Positions 42,692-54,100 of a DNA stretch of 64,000 nt are shown piece by piece (the stretch's first letter is position 1; each line of letters opens with the position of its first letter). The position numbers and the translations under genes were made by a program. The notes below the pieces were generated by a model that was not told the DNA's origin, did no database searches, and saw nothing but the letters and a program-made list of their open reading frames with translations. Location: assembly GCA_977006965.1 (NCBI GenBank), contig OZ345361.1, positions 992,001-1,056,000 of the forward strand. Reading direction: 5' to 3'. The DNA comes from Phymatolithon calcareum (lineage: Eukaryota > Rhodophyta > Florideophyceae > Hapalidiales).

Positions 42692-43123
42692 AAGCTCGCA
42701 TCGTTGCGAAAGGGTTCCGACAGGTGCATGGGGTGGACTATGGAGAGACGTATGCCCCAGTCGTCAAGTTCAACTCCATCCGTATCCTAGATCCACAGTG
42801 ACCCGACTTCGTTTGGAAGCTCCTCAAGGCGCTCTACGGACTCAAACAAGCTCCTCGTCAATGGCACGCAAAAATTGATGCCTTCTTAATCAGCGAGCTT
42901 GGTTTCACCAGCAGTCCGAATGACCCTTGTCTATATGTCAGGCATACGTCAAAGAGCATAATGATCATTGCCTTGTACGTAGATGACTTGCTGGTTGCAG
43001 GAAATGACAACTCTGCGATTACCTGGATCAAGGGGGAGCTGAACAAGCGGTTCGAGATGAAGGACCTTGATGAAGCAAGTGTATGCCTTGGTATTGAAAT
43101 TCCCCGGAATCGCACCCTCCATC
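42692..43123 (+). pseudogene. Copia RT fragment (E7L), internal deletion
   Basis: The frame contains [20 protein letters not shown], then an abrupt jump near 42790 (about 120 bp missing, with a stop), KALYGLKQAPRQWHAKID, ALYVDDLLVAGND and, at the end, RTLHL. The catalytic YVDD is intact. It ends in CCATC at the LTR boundary. Its continuation (LSQSVYAQ ...) is at 23662 after the same CCATC. Confidence 0.85.
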
Positions 43124-43516
43124 TGTTGGTGGAAGGTTAGGGAATAGATGAGGAGAGTGGAAAAGTTTGGATGAAAGAAAATGGTTGAGTAGAAGCTGAG
43201 ATAGGTGAGAATGTGTTCCTTGGTTTATTCACTTGGCGGACCTCAGGTCTGGCATATATAGGCCTGAGAATCCGACCAGACAAGGTAAAAGCCTTAGTCA
43301 CACTCTAACCCTAAACAAATTTGTCATAATATCATATGACACGTGTAACATAAAAATCAAAAATTATCTACTGAGTGAGGGGAGTATGATTATCATACTC
43401 TTTATCATACTTTGACACAGGTCACTGCCAATCTTCTTGATTCAAAGTTCTGAGACACTTTGACTTTCGACTTGACACGTGTACATGTGTACCGAGATCA
43501 TACCTTGATATTGAAG
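43124..43516 (-). mobile_element. partial Copia LTR (sub-type B), truncated by the next LTR
   Basis: It starts TGTTGGTGGAAGG and carries the sub-type B mark GGCATATATAGGCC. It stops at TTGATATTGAAG, where the intact family continues for about 45 bp to CCAACA. The next LTR (43517) begins there. It is preceded by CCATC. Confidence 0.85.
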
Positions 43517-43957
43517 TGTTGTTGGAGGTTAGGGATAAGATGAGGTCAATGAAAATCTTTGGTTGGAAAGAATTAGTTGAGGAGAAGTTGGGTTGTGAGT
43601 GAATGAGTTCCTTGGTTTATTGACATGGCGGACCTCAGGTTAAGACTGTATAGATCTGAGAACTCAACCAGACTTGATCAAAACCCTAATTGACTACGGA
43701 GACACTCTAACCCTAAGCAAATTTGTCATAATATCATATGACACGTGTAACATGAAAAAATGAAGAATCATCTACTGAGTGAGGGAAGTATGATTATCAT
43801 ACTCTTATCATACTCTGACACGTATCACCGCCAATCTTAATGAATCCAAGTTCTGAGACACTTTTTCTTTCGACTTGACACGTGTACACATGAACCGATA
43901 TCAAATTTGATATTGAAGTGTGATGCGACGAGAGCTCCAAGCTTCACACTTTCAACA
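43517..43957 (-). mobile_element. 3' LTR of E5
   Basis: TGTTGTTGGAGGTTAGGG...CACTTTCAACA (441 bp), directly followed by CTCCCCCTTGATCG, the complement of the polypurine tract. Confidence 0.9.
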
Positions 43958-43974
43958 CTCCCCCTTGATCGAGA

Positions 43975-45535
43975 GACACTTGCACTTCAAGTCGCATATG
44001 CCAAGTCTTGTGCGAACTTGGCGGTCCTAATGCGATCAAGCTGCTTTGTTTATGCGTCGGCGACCATGACGTTTGTCTCGCAATACTTGATGTTTAGCAT
44101 CTCGGTGGCAACAACATCACGTACATAGTGATATTGTATGTCGATGTGCTTGTTTCGCTGAGTGATGGCAGCGTTCCTCCCCGTCGCGATCGCACTCTGA
44201 CTGTCGGGGTACAGAGTCATGCGAGTTGGCTTTACGAGACCGTGAACGTCGGCGATGAGGCGAGATAACCATACGGCTTCCCGAACAGGATTCCATGGTC
44301 TCGAGTGCCTGCAATATGCCGAAGAACGCGCTTTAGACCCATCCAGTGACGCTTAAGGGGTTTCTCGCAAAATGAAGAAAAGCTTTCCGACCGAGTCCGA
44401 GATGTCTGGACGAATTACGGCCAATAAGTACATGAGGCATCCGATTGCTGGACGATAAGGGACTTCGTCTGCAAGTGACTCGGTGATATCGAGTTCTTCA
44501 ATTGCGATGTTCTTATTGCTTAACTCTATTGGAGTAGGTGCTGGTTTCGAGTTTTCCATGCCGAAGCGTTCTAACACTGACTGAGCGTAGACCGACTGTG
44601 AAAGATGATGTGCCCGATTTGTGCGATTACGGCGGATTTCAAGTCCAAGGCATACACTTGCTTCATCAAGGTCTTTCATCTCAAACCGCTTGTTCAACTC
44701 CCCCTTGATCCACGAAATGGCAGATGTGTCGTTTCCAGCAATCAACAAGTCATCCACATACAACGCAATGATCATGATGCTGTTTGACTAGTGCCGAACG
44801 TATAGACATGGGTCGTTGGGATTGCTCGAGAACCCGAGCTCGTCGATAAGGAATTTGTTGATCTTGGCATGCCACTGTCGCGGAGCTTGCTTCAGGCCGT
44901 ATAGTGCCTTGAGGAGCTTGCACACTAGGTCTGGACGCTTGGGATCTCGAAAACCAGCTGGAACTTCCATATAGATATCTTCGTCAAGGTCGCCATGCAG
45001 GAAAGCTGTAACAACATCCAGTTGGTGTAGTTCCAAGTCATGGACAGCAACTATTGCAAGTAGGATACGAATCGATGTGAACTTAAGGACTGGGGCATAC
45101 GTCTCACCATAGTCCACCCCATGCACCTGTCGAAACCCTTTTGCTACGATTCGAACTTTCGGGCCTGTATCCTTGACCTTGAAGACATACTTGCACGGAA
45201 GGATGTTCATGTCAGAGTTGCTCGGAACAAGCTTCCAAGTGTTGTTTTAGACAAGAGACGAATGTTCTTTCTCAATGGCCGGTGACCAGAAGTCGACATT
45301 TTGATTTGAAATCGCTTCCTTGAAGGTCTGAGGCACTTGTTGAGAAGATATATTGCGTTCGGATGCGAGGTTGACTGATTCGAGAGCGAACATAGCAGTA
45401 TGTGAGGGAGCATTCCAGAAGTCAGTGAGTGGTTTTGAGCCCCGAGCTGACCTTCGCAGAATGGGTTTGGCGATCATCGGCGTAGTTTCTTCAGATGCTG
45501 GTGGAGTTGTAGGCTGTTCTCCATCGTCTGCCTGC
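43975..45535 (-). pseudogene. Copia pol 3' part of E5
   Basis: The reading includes IAKPILRRSARGSKPL, KYVFKVKDTGPKVRIVAKG, QLDVVTAFLHGDLDED, YGLKQAPRQW and ALYVDDLLIAGND. Lesions: TAG at 44788-44790 in the K codon before SNSIM, a TAG near 45248, a frameshift in the CGCAAAATGAAGAAAAG run near 44370, and a deletion of about 150 bp at 44281 removing the RNase H glutamate region. The YVDD box is intact, unlike E1, E2 and E6. Confidence 0.85.
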
Positions 45536-45980
45536 TGTTGGAGAGTTTTCGGCTATTGATGAGGAGAAAGAAAAAGTTTGGTTGAAGGAAAATGGTTGAG
45601 TAGAAGCTGAGATAGGTGAGAATGAGTTCCTTGGTTTATTGGCTTGGCGGACCCCAGGTCAAGACTATACAGACCTGAGAACTCAATCAACTTGATCTAA
45701 ACACCCTAATTGACGACGGAGACACACTAACCCTAAACAAATTTGTCATAATATCATATGACACGTGTAACATGAAAAAATGAAGAATCATCCACTGAGT
45801 GGGGGAAGTATGATTATCATACTCTTATCATACTTTGACACGTGTCACTGCCAATCTTCTTGACTCAAAGTTCTGACACACTTTGACATTCGACTTGACA
45901 CGTGTACACGTGTACCGAGATCATACCTTGATATTGAAGTGTGTTTGCGACTAGAGCTCCAACCAATCACACTTCCAACA
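45536..45980 (-). mobile_element. 3' LTR of E3/E6
   Basis: TGTTGGAGAGTTTTCGGC...CACTTCCAACA (445 bp) is followed by the polypurine tract. Its left flank GCCTGC is E5 coding sequence, so it was inserted into or joined to E5. Confidence 0.9.
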
Positions 45981-46001
45981 CTCCCCCTTGATCGAGGAAC
46001 A

Positions 46002-47308
46002 CTACGCCATTTGCTTGCATACGCGCATCTCTTGAGCGAACTTGGCTGTCTTGATTCGATCGAGTGGCTTGGTTACTGCATCAGCAACCATGGACTCAGT
46101 ATTGCAGTACTTAATCGTGATCTTTCCTGTTGCAACAACATCACGAACGTAGTGATATTGGATGTCAATATGCTTGTTGCGTTGAGTGATGGCAGCGTTC
46201 CTCCCGGTTGCGATTGCACTCTGACTGTCGGTATACAAAGTCATGAGAGTGGGCTTCTGGAGACCTTGGATATCTGCGATAAGTCTTGACAGCCAAACAG
46301 CTTCCTTGGCGGCGGCACAGGAAGCGATGTACTCCGCTTCACATGTTGACGTGGCGACGATAGTTTGTTTCTTCGAACGCCAGCTTATGGCTCCCCCTGC
46401 AATAAGGAACACATAGCCACTTGTTGATGGCCTTGTCTCACGACATCCTGCCCAATCCGCGTCTGTGTACCCGATTGGCACCAAGCTCCCACTTGCACCG
46501 AACAGAGTCCCGTGGTCTCGAGTACCTGCAATGTACCGAAGAACGCGCTTAATACCCATCCAGTGACGCTTTAAGGGTTTCTCGCAAAACGAAGAAAGCT
46601 TGCCGACCGAGTCCGAGATGTCTGGACGAGTGCCGACCATCAAGTACATCAGGCTTCCGATTGCTGGACGATACGGAACTTCGTCTCCAAGAGACTCGGT
46701 AATATCCACGTCCTCGATTGCGGTGTTCTTGTTGCTTAACTCCATTGGGGTAAGTGCCGGTTTCGAGTTCTCCATGCCGAAGCGTTCCAAGACCGACTGA
46801 GCGTAGACCGACTGCGAAAGATAAAGGGTCCGAAGAGTACGGTCCCGGCGAATCTCAAGCCCAAGGTATACACTTGCTTCATCAAGGTCCTTCATCTCGA
46901 ACCGCTTGTTCAGCTCCCCCTTGATCCACGAAATGGCAGAGGTGTCGTTTCCAGCAATCAGTAAGTTATCCACATACAGGGCGATGATCATGATGCTGTT
47001 TGACTTGTACCGGACGTACAGACAAGGATCGTTGGGACTGCTTGAGAAGCCGAGCTCGTCGATGAGGAACTTGTCGATTTTGGCATGCCATTGCCGCGGA
47101 GCTTGCTTCAGACCGTATAGTGCCTTCAAGAGCTTGCAAACAAGGTTGGGACGCTTGGGATCTCGAAATCCGGCCGGAACTTCCATGTAGATGTCTTCGT
47201 CAAGGTCACCATGCAGGAACGCTGTCACAACATCCATTTGGTGGAGTTCCAGATCATGGACAGCAACCGTTGCAAGTAGGATACGAATCGAGGTGAACTC
47301 TACGACTG
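46002..47308 (-). pseudogene. Copia RT and RNase H of the E6 part (long intact frame)
   Basis: A 411-codon uninterrupted frame runs from MDVVTAFLHGDLDED (47237) to a stop at 46002; the open reading extends to the fusion at 47308. It has YGLKQAPRQW, ALYVDNLLIAGND, and a complete RNase H set (GYTDADWAG, CEAEY, TDSQSA, HIDIQYHYVRD). This is the best preserved RT/RNase H in the window except for the D-to-N change in the YVDD box. Confidence 0.88.
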
Positions 47309-50300
47309 AGCAGAAGTATCGTTTCCGGCAATCAGCAAGTCATCCACATATAGCGCGATGATCATGATGCTGCTTGACTTATGCCGGACATAAAGACAAG
47401 GATGATTGGGACTACTTGAGAAGCCGAGCTCGTCGATGAGGAACTTGTCGATTTTGGCATGCCACTGTCGCGGTGCTTGCTTCAGGCCGTATAGTGCCTT
47501 CAAGAGCTTGCAAACAAGGTCAGGACGCTTGGGATCACGAAATCCAGACGGAACCTCCATGTAGATGTCTTCGTCAAGGTCACCATGCAAGAAAGCCGTA
47601 ACAACATCCATTTGGTATAGTTCCAAATCATGGACAGCAACGGTTGCAAGTAGGATACGAATCGAGGTGAACTCTACGACTGGGGCATACGTTTCACCGT
47701 AGTCTACCCCATGCACCTGTCGGAACCCTTTCGCAACAATGCGGACTTTAGGGCCTGTATCCTTGACCTTGAAGACATACTTGCACGGTAGAACGTTCAT
47801 GCCAGGCTTGCGAGTGACCAACTTCCAAGTGCTGTTGCGGGTTAGTGACGAGTGTTCATTCTCAATGCCCGGAGACCAGAAGTCGACATTTTTAATTGAA
47901 GTCGCTTCCTTGAAGGTCTGAGGCACTTGATGAGAAGACAAACCGGTTTCAGATGCAAGGTTGACGGACTCGAAGGCCAGCATAGCAGTATGCGACGGAG
48001 CGTTCCAGAAGTCAGTGGGTGGTTTTGAGACCCGAGCTGACCTACGCAGAATGGGTTTGGCGATCATCGGAGATGTTTCGTCAGAACCAGATGGAGATAT
48101 AGGTTGTTCTCCACCATCTGCTTGCTCACCTTCGTCAATGTCCTTCTCGATGCTCTTATCATCTACATCCGAAATGACCTTACCTTCAACCGTATCATCA
48201 CTCAGTTTGATTTGAGGAGTTTCAAGTGATACATTGGTTTCGGTCTCATCGAATCCGCAATCCGATTCATTGAACGTCACGTCCATTGACACAATCACTT
48301 TCCGCAAGTCCGCATCCCACAGCTTATACCCTTTTGATGCGAACGAGTATCCCAGCATCACCGCCTCACGAGTACGACTGTCGAGTTTCTTCACTTTCTT
48401 CTTCGGAATCACGTACCAACAGTTGGCGCCAAATACGCGCAAGTGTCCCAAATCTGGAGGGGCACCCATCCATATGTGATGGGGGTCGTGTTCGAAGGAA
48501 GTCCTGGTGACGTAACTCGGTTGCGCACATACACAGCAGTTGCCAACGCTTCAGCCCAGAACTTATTCTCGATGCCTCTGTGATGGAGCATCGAGCGCAC
48601 TAAGTTGAGAAGTGTGCGGTTCATGCGTTCAGCCACCCCATTTTGCTGTGGGGTGTAAGCGACTGTGAGCTCTTGATGGATGCCGTGTTCCGCAAGATAT
48701 GCCTTGAACTCGTTTGAAAGGTACTCGCCTCCATTGTCTGTCCTAATTTCTTTGAGCTTTGGTGCTTTCGAGAACTCCTGTATGTTCAAGTGCTTAAGCT
48801 TTCTACCTGTATGGGTTTCAGCGTACTTTGTGAAACTTCCGAAAACACTCAAAGCTCTCCGATTTCTTTCGCATGGTGAATACCGTGGTCCACTTCGAGT
48901 GATCATCGATGAATGTGATGAAGTACTGTGATCCTCCAAGGGACGGAATGTCGATAGGACCAAGAACGTCTGAATGTACGAGATCGAGAACAGCGGTGGA
49001 GCGAGAAGTACTGGACTTTGGAATCGGAGCACGATAACCTTTGCCGGCAAGACAACCATTACATGGATGTGTGGACTGTGAGTTGGGAGCAATCTTTACA
49101 CCTTTCACCACCCCATGGTTTACCATTCCGGTAATTCCAGTGTGGTCAACATGCGCAAGTCGTTCATGCCAGAGCTGTAGGCTCGCGAAACAGGAAACTT
49201 CGTTAAGTTTATTTCCATCTGCAAGGTCTAGAGAGTAGAGACTTTTGCGTAGAGTACCTGTTGCGATCGTGTCATGATGAGCTTTAACATAGCAACGGCT
49301 GTTCTTGAACGTTATACCATACCCGTACTCATCCATTTTTGAGACAGACAGCAGAGAGTATCCAAAGTCGGGTATGTGCATAACGTCCTTGAGCTTTCGT
49401 TTTAACGATTTGCCGTTCACATTAAGCGTAATGATGACATCACCTTTTCCAGCGATTGTGGCCTGTGCTTTGGTTCCCATTTCGACGGTTGAAGACATTT
49501 TGGTGTATGAGCAGAAGATTGAACGATCGAACGTCATATGCGATGTACTACGAGAGTCAATGATCCATGACTTTGACTTCTCGGAAATATCAGAATCGCG
49601 CACCTTGACCATCAGGCATACAAAGTCGGAATCGGACATAACTCGAACATGTTCCGATTCATCGGTCAGGAATGCAGCTGGTTTCGTTTGCTTTCCATTC
49701 CGATTTTTGTATCCTTCAGGAGCAAGGTGTGGAAACTTGGTCCAACATTTCACACTTCTATGTCCCGATCGATGACAGTGTTCACATTAGTCACGAATTC
49801 GTTCTCCATTGCGTCTGGCAGTGAAAAGTGCAGCAGTCTCAGGTTTGACGGTTGATGCTTCGACACGCATTGACATGCGTTGCTCTTCCTGGAGTAGTCG
49901 ACTCTTCACAAATTCAAGTGAGAATGATTCGTCTTCATTGCCGAGAGCATCAAGTGCACTTATCAAACTGTCGTAGCGTTCGGGAAGTCCGTTCAATACA
50001 GCCATGGCCATTTCTTTATCGTCAATATCGACACTCATTGACTTGAGGGTGGATGCGAGTTGGCGAATGCGGTTCGTATAGGGCAGTATTTTCTCGTCCT
50101 CGAGCATAGTGGCAGTGTAGAACTTGCGTCTAGCGGCCAGTTTGTTCAAAAGAGTGTGTCGTTCGAAGATATTGAGAATCGACGTCCACATTTCTTTGGC
50201 CGTTTCGACATCCTGCACATGCTCGAGATGTTCGTCTGAAAGCGAGAGACCGATAATACCCTTTGCTTTATTGTCATTACGACGCCAGAGCTTGAAATCG

Positions 50301-50443
50301 TCGGAATCTCGTGCCGGTGGATCGTCCTCTATGAACTCGTCGAGTTCGCGGAATGATAGTACTAGCTGAATTTTCTGTTTCCAAGCGTGGAAATTGGTCT
50401 CATTTAACTTTTCGACCTTCAGCGTTCCCTGGGAGTTGTCCAT
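47309..50443 (-). pseudogene. Copia gag-protease-integrase-RT of the E3 part, several lesions
   Basis: Gag starts at ATG 50443. Lesions: TAA just before the zinc knuckle (GERIRD*CEHC, about 49788), protease active-site triad DSR instead of DSG, a one-base insertion in integrase after KFHK (near 48832), and a missing C near 48486 in the run before ATCACATATG. RT then runs to AGNDTSA with an intact YVDD. The first three lesions are shared with E4; the last is private. Confidence 0.88.
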
Positions 50444-50526
50444 TTTGCGGAGTGGGGGTCTTCTATTCTTGTCGAAAATCCGTTTGGGGAGTCCACTTCG
50501 AGTCGACAAAAGGTCAACTATCAAGG

Positions 50527-51012
50527 CAATCTATCCCTTATAAGAAATTCCTTCGAGTCGGAATGACCCGGTCCTTGATCGGGGGATGGCTCAATGGCCG
50601 TATACCTCTTGTGGCGTTTTGGTACACCTGAACCTGCGGTCGGCAACACGCACTGCAAGACGTTTTGTGTTATCCTGAGGTGGGCCCGACAAGAAAACCG
50701 AAGGTAATCAAGCAAGGAGACACAACAGAAACCCTTGTGGTGTTTTGGTACACCTGAACCTGCAGCCGGCAACGCGCACTTCAAGACGCTATAACACTTT
50801 CTGAACGGGCCTCACTCGAAGACCAGAAGTAATTGAGCAAGGAACCGAACAGGAAGCTCGTGAACAAAGACAGACAAGTCCCCTGGAGCGGGCCTTGCGA
50901 GAAAACCAGAGGTAATCAAGCAAGGATGCCCAACCAGGAGAAGATCGGGGGCGAAGGATGAGCCCCGGAGACGACGATGATGATGAAGCGCGGTGGTGAT
51001 CAAGCGCTGACT
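50527..51012 (-). repeat. 5' leader of E3, ending at the head-to-head junction
   Basis: It contains the same repeat units as the E1/E2 leader (ACGTTTTG..., GCGTCTTGAAGTGCG forms; TGCAGGTTCAGGTGTACC twice). It ends at GTCAGCGCTTG, the sequence found 13 bases after the LTR in E2; LTR and most of the primer site are absent. The junction to E4 lies at 51012/51013. Confidence 0.8.
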
Positions 51013-51110
51013 TATACGGGATAGATTGCCTCGATAGTTAGCTTCGGTTGACTCGCAGTGGACTCCTCGAACGGATTTTCGACAAGAATAGAAGACCCCC
51101 ACTCCGCAAA

Positions 51111-54100
51111 ATGGACAACTCCCAAGGAACGCTGAAGGTCGAAAAGTTAAATGAGACCAATTTCCACGCTTGGAAACAGAAAATTCAGCTAGTACTATCA
51201 TTCCGCGAACTCGACGAGTTCATAGAGGACGATCCACCGGCACGAGATTCCGACGATTTCAAGCTCTGGCGTCGTAATGACAATAAAGCAAAGGGTATTA
51301 TCGGTCTCTCGCTTTCAGACGAACATCTCGAGCATGTGCAGGATGTCGAAACGGCCAAAGAAATGTGAACGTCGATTCTCAATATCTTCGAACGACACAC
51401 TCTTTTGAACAAACTGGCCGCTAGACGCAAGTTCTACACTGCCACTATGCTCGAGGACGAGAAAATACTGCCCTATACGAACCGCATTCGCCAACTCGCA
51501 TCCACCCTCAAGTCAATGGGTGTCGATATTGACGATAAAGAAATGGCCATGGCTGTATTGAACGGACTTCCCGAACGCTACGACAGTTTGATAAGTGCAC
51601 TTGATGCTCTCGGCAATGAAGACGAATCATTCTCACTTGAATTTGTGAAGAGTCGACTACTCCAGGAAGAGCAACGCATGTCAATGCGTGTCGAAGCATC
51701 AACCGTCAAACCTGAGACTGCTGCACTTTTCACTGCCAGACGCAATGGAGAACGAATTCGTGACTAATGTGAACACTGTCATCGATCGGGACATAGAAGT
51801 GTGAAATGTTGGACCAAGTTTCCACACCTTGCTCCTGAAGGATACAAAAATCGGAATGGAAAGCAAACGAAACCAGCTGCATTCCTGACCGATGAATCGG
51901 AACATGTTCGAGTTATGTCCGATTCCGACTTTGTATGCCTGATGGTCAAGGTGCGCGATTCTGATATTTCCGAGAAGTCAAAGTCATGGATCATTGACTC
52001 TCGTAGTACATCGCATATGACGTTCGATCGTTCAATCTTCTGCTCATACACCAAAATGTCTTCAACCGTCGAAATGGGAACCAAAGCACAGGCCACAATC
52101 GCTGGAAAAGGTGATGTCATCATTACGCTTAATGTGAACGGCAAATCGTTAAAACGAAAGCTCAAGGACGTTATGCACATACCCGACTTTGGATACTCTC
52201 TGCTGTCTGTCTCAAAAATGGATGAGTACGGGTATGGTATAACGTTCAAGAACAGCCGTTGCTATGTTAAAGCTCATCATGACACGATCGCAACAGGTAC
52301 TCTACGCAAAAGTCTCTACTCTCTAGACCTTGCAGATGGAAATAAACTTAACGAAGTTTCCTGTTTCGCGAGCCTACAGCTCTGGCATGAACGACTTGCG
52401 CATGTTGACCACACTGGAATTACCGGAATGGTAAACCATGGGGTGGTGAAAGGTGTAAAGATTGCTCCAAACTCACAGTCCACACATCCATGTAATGGTT
52501 GTCTTGCCGGCAAAGGTTATCGTGCTCCGATTCCAAAGTCCAGTACTTCTCGCTCCACCGCTGTTCTCGATCTCGTACATTCAGACGTTCTTGGTCCTAT
52601 CGACATTCCGTCCCTTGGAGGATCACAGTACTTCATCACATTCATCGATGATCACTCGAAGTGGACCACGGTATTCACCATGCGAAAGAAATCGGAGAGC
52701 TTTGAGTGTTTTCGGAAGTTTCACAAAGTACGCTGAAACCCATACAGGTAGAAAGCTTAAGCACTTGAACATACAGGAGTTCTCGAAAGCACCAAAGCTC
52801 AAAGAAATTAGGACAGACAATGGAGGCGAGTACCTTTCAAACGAGTTCAAGGCATATCTTGCGGAACACGGCATCCATCAAGAGCTCACAGTCGCTTACA
52901 CCCCACAGCAAAATGGGGTGGCTGAACGCATGAACCGCACACTTCTCAACTTAGTGCGCTCGATGCTCCATCACAGAGGCATCGAGAATAAGTTCTGGGC
53001 TGAAGCGTTGGCAACTGCTGTGTATGTGCGCAACCGAGTTACGTCACGAGGACTTCCTTCGAACACGACCCCCCATCACATATGGATGGGTGCCCTTCCA
53101 GATTTGGGACACTTGCGCGTATTTGGCGCCAACTGTTGGTACGTGATTCCGAAGAAGAAAGTGAAGAAACTCGACAGTCGTACTCGTGAGGCGGTGATGC
53201 TGGGATACTCGTTCGCATCAAAAGGGTATAAGCTGTGGGATGCGGACTTGCGGAAAGTGATTGTGTCAATGGACGTGACGTTCAATGAATCGGATTGCGG
53301 ATTCGATGAGACCGAAACCAATGTATCACTTGAAACTCCTCAAATCAAACTGAGTGATGATACGGTTGAAGGTAAGGTCATTTCGGATGTAGATGATAAG
53401 AGCATCGAGAAGGACATTGACGAAGGTGAGCAAGCAGATGGTGGAGAACAACCTATATCTCCATCTGGTTCTGACGAAACATCTCCGATGATCGCCAAAC
53501 CCATTCTGCGTAGGTCAGCTCGAGTCTCAAAACCACCCACTGACTTCTGGAACGCTCCGTCGCATACTGCTATGCTGGCCTTCGAGTCCGTCAACCTTGC
53601 ATCTGAAACCGGTTTGTCTTCTCATCAAGTGCCTCAGACCTTCAAGGAAGAGACTTCAATTAAAAATGTCGACTTCTGGTCTCCGGGCATTGAGAATGAA
53701 CACTCGTCACTAACCCGCAACAACACTTGGAAGTTGGTCACTCGCAAGCCTGGCATGAACGTTCTACCGTGCAAGTATGTCCTCAAGGTCAAGGATACAG
53801 GCCCTAAAGTCCGCATTGTTGCGAAAGGGTTCCGCCAGGAGCATGGGGTGGACTACAGTGAAACGTATGCCCCAGTCGTAGAGTTCACCTCGATTCGTAT
53901 GCTACTTGCAACGGTTGCTGTCCATGATTTGGAACTATACAAAATGGATGTTGTTACGGCTTTCTTGCATGGTGACCTTGACGAAGACATCTACATGGAG
54001 GTTCCGTCTGGATTTCGTGATCCCAAGCGTCCTGACCTTGTTTGCAAACTCTTGAAGGCACTATACGGCCTGAAGCAAGCACCGCGACAGTGGCATGCCA

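Larger units (their letters stand above)
43517..45535 (-). mobile_element. Copia element E5 (minus strand), truncated
   Basis: A 3' LTR (43517-43957) and the polypurine tract are followed leftward in gene order by RNase H, RT and integrase C-terminal sequence up to 45535, where another LTR starts. The 5' part (gag to most of integrase) is gone. TGAAG (43512-43516) is the left flank; no right partner was found. Confidence 0.85.
45536..51012 (-). mobile_element. chimeric Copia element E3/E6 (minus strand) with duplicated RT core
   Basis: On the minus strand: leader from 51012 (its first base lies 13-14 nt inside the PBS end; no LTR), gag at 50443, protease, integrase and RT up to ...AGNDTSA at 47309. 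It is then fused to a second RT starting at VVEFTSIRI (47308) that runs through RNase H to 46002, the polypurine tract and LTR 45980-45536. RT motifs from about QMDVVTAF to AGND are therefore present twice. The first RT is YVDD (E4-like), the second YVDN (E1/E2-like). Confidence 0.85.

Noticed and set aside
36266-45535. CCTGC before E2 (36266-36270) and CCTGC before the LTR at 45536 as one target duplication
   Set aside because: Both lie on the left side of their LTRs, which have opposite orientation, so they cannot be the two ends of one insertion. At 45531 the bases belong to the interrupted E5 coding sequence.
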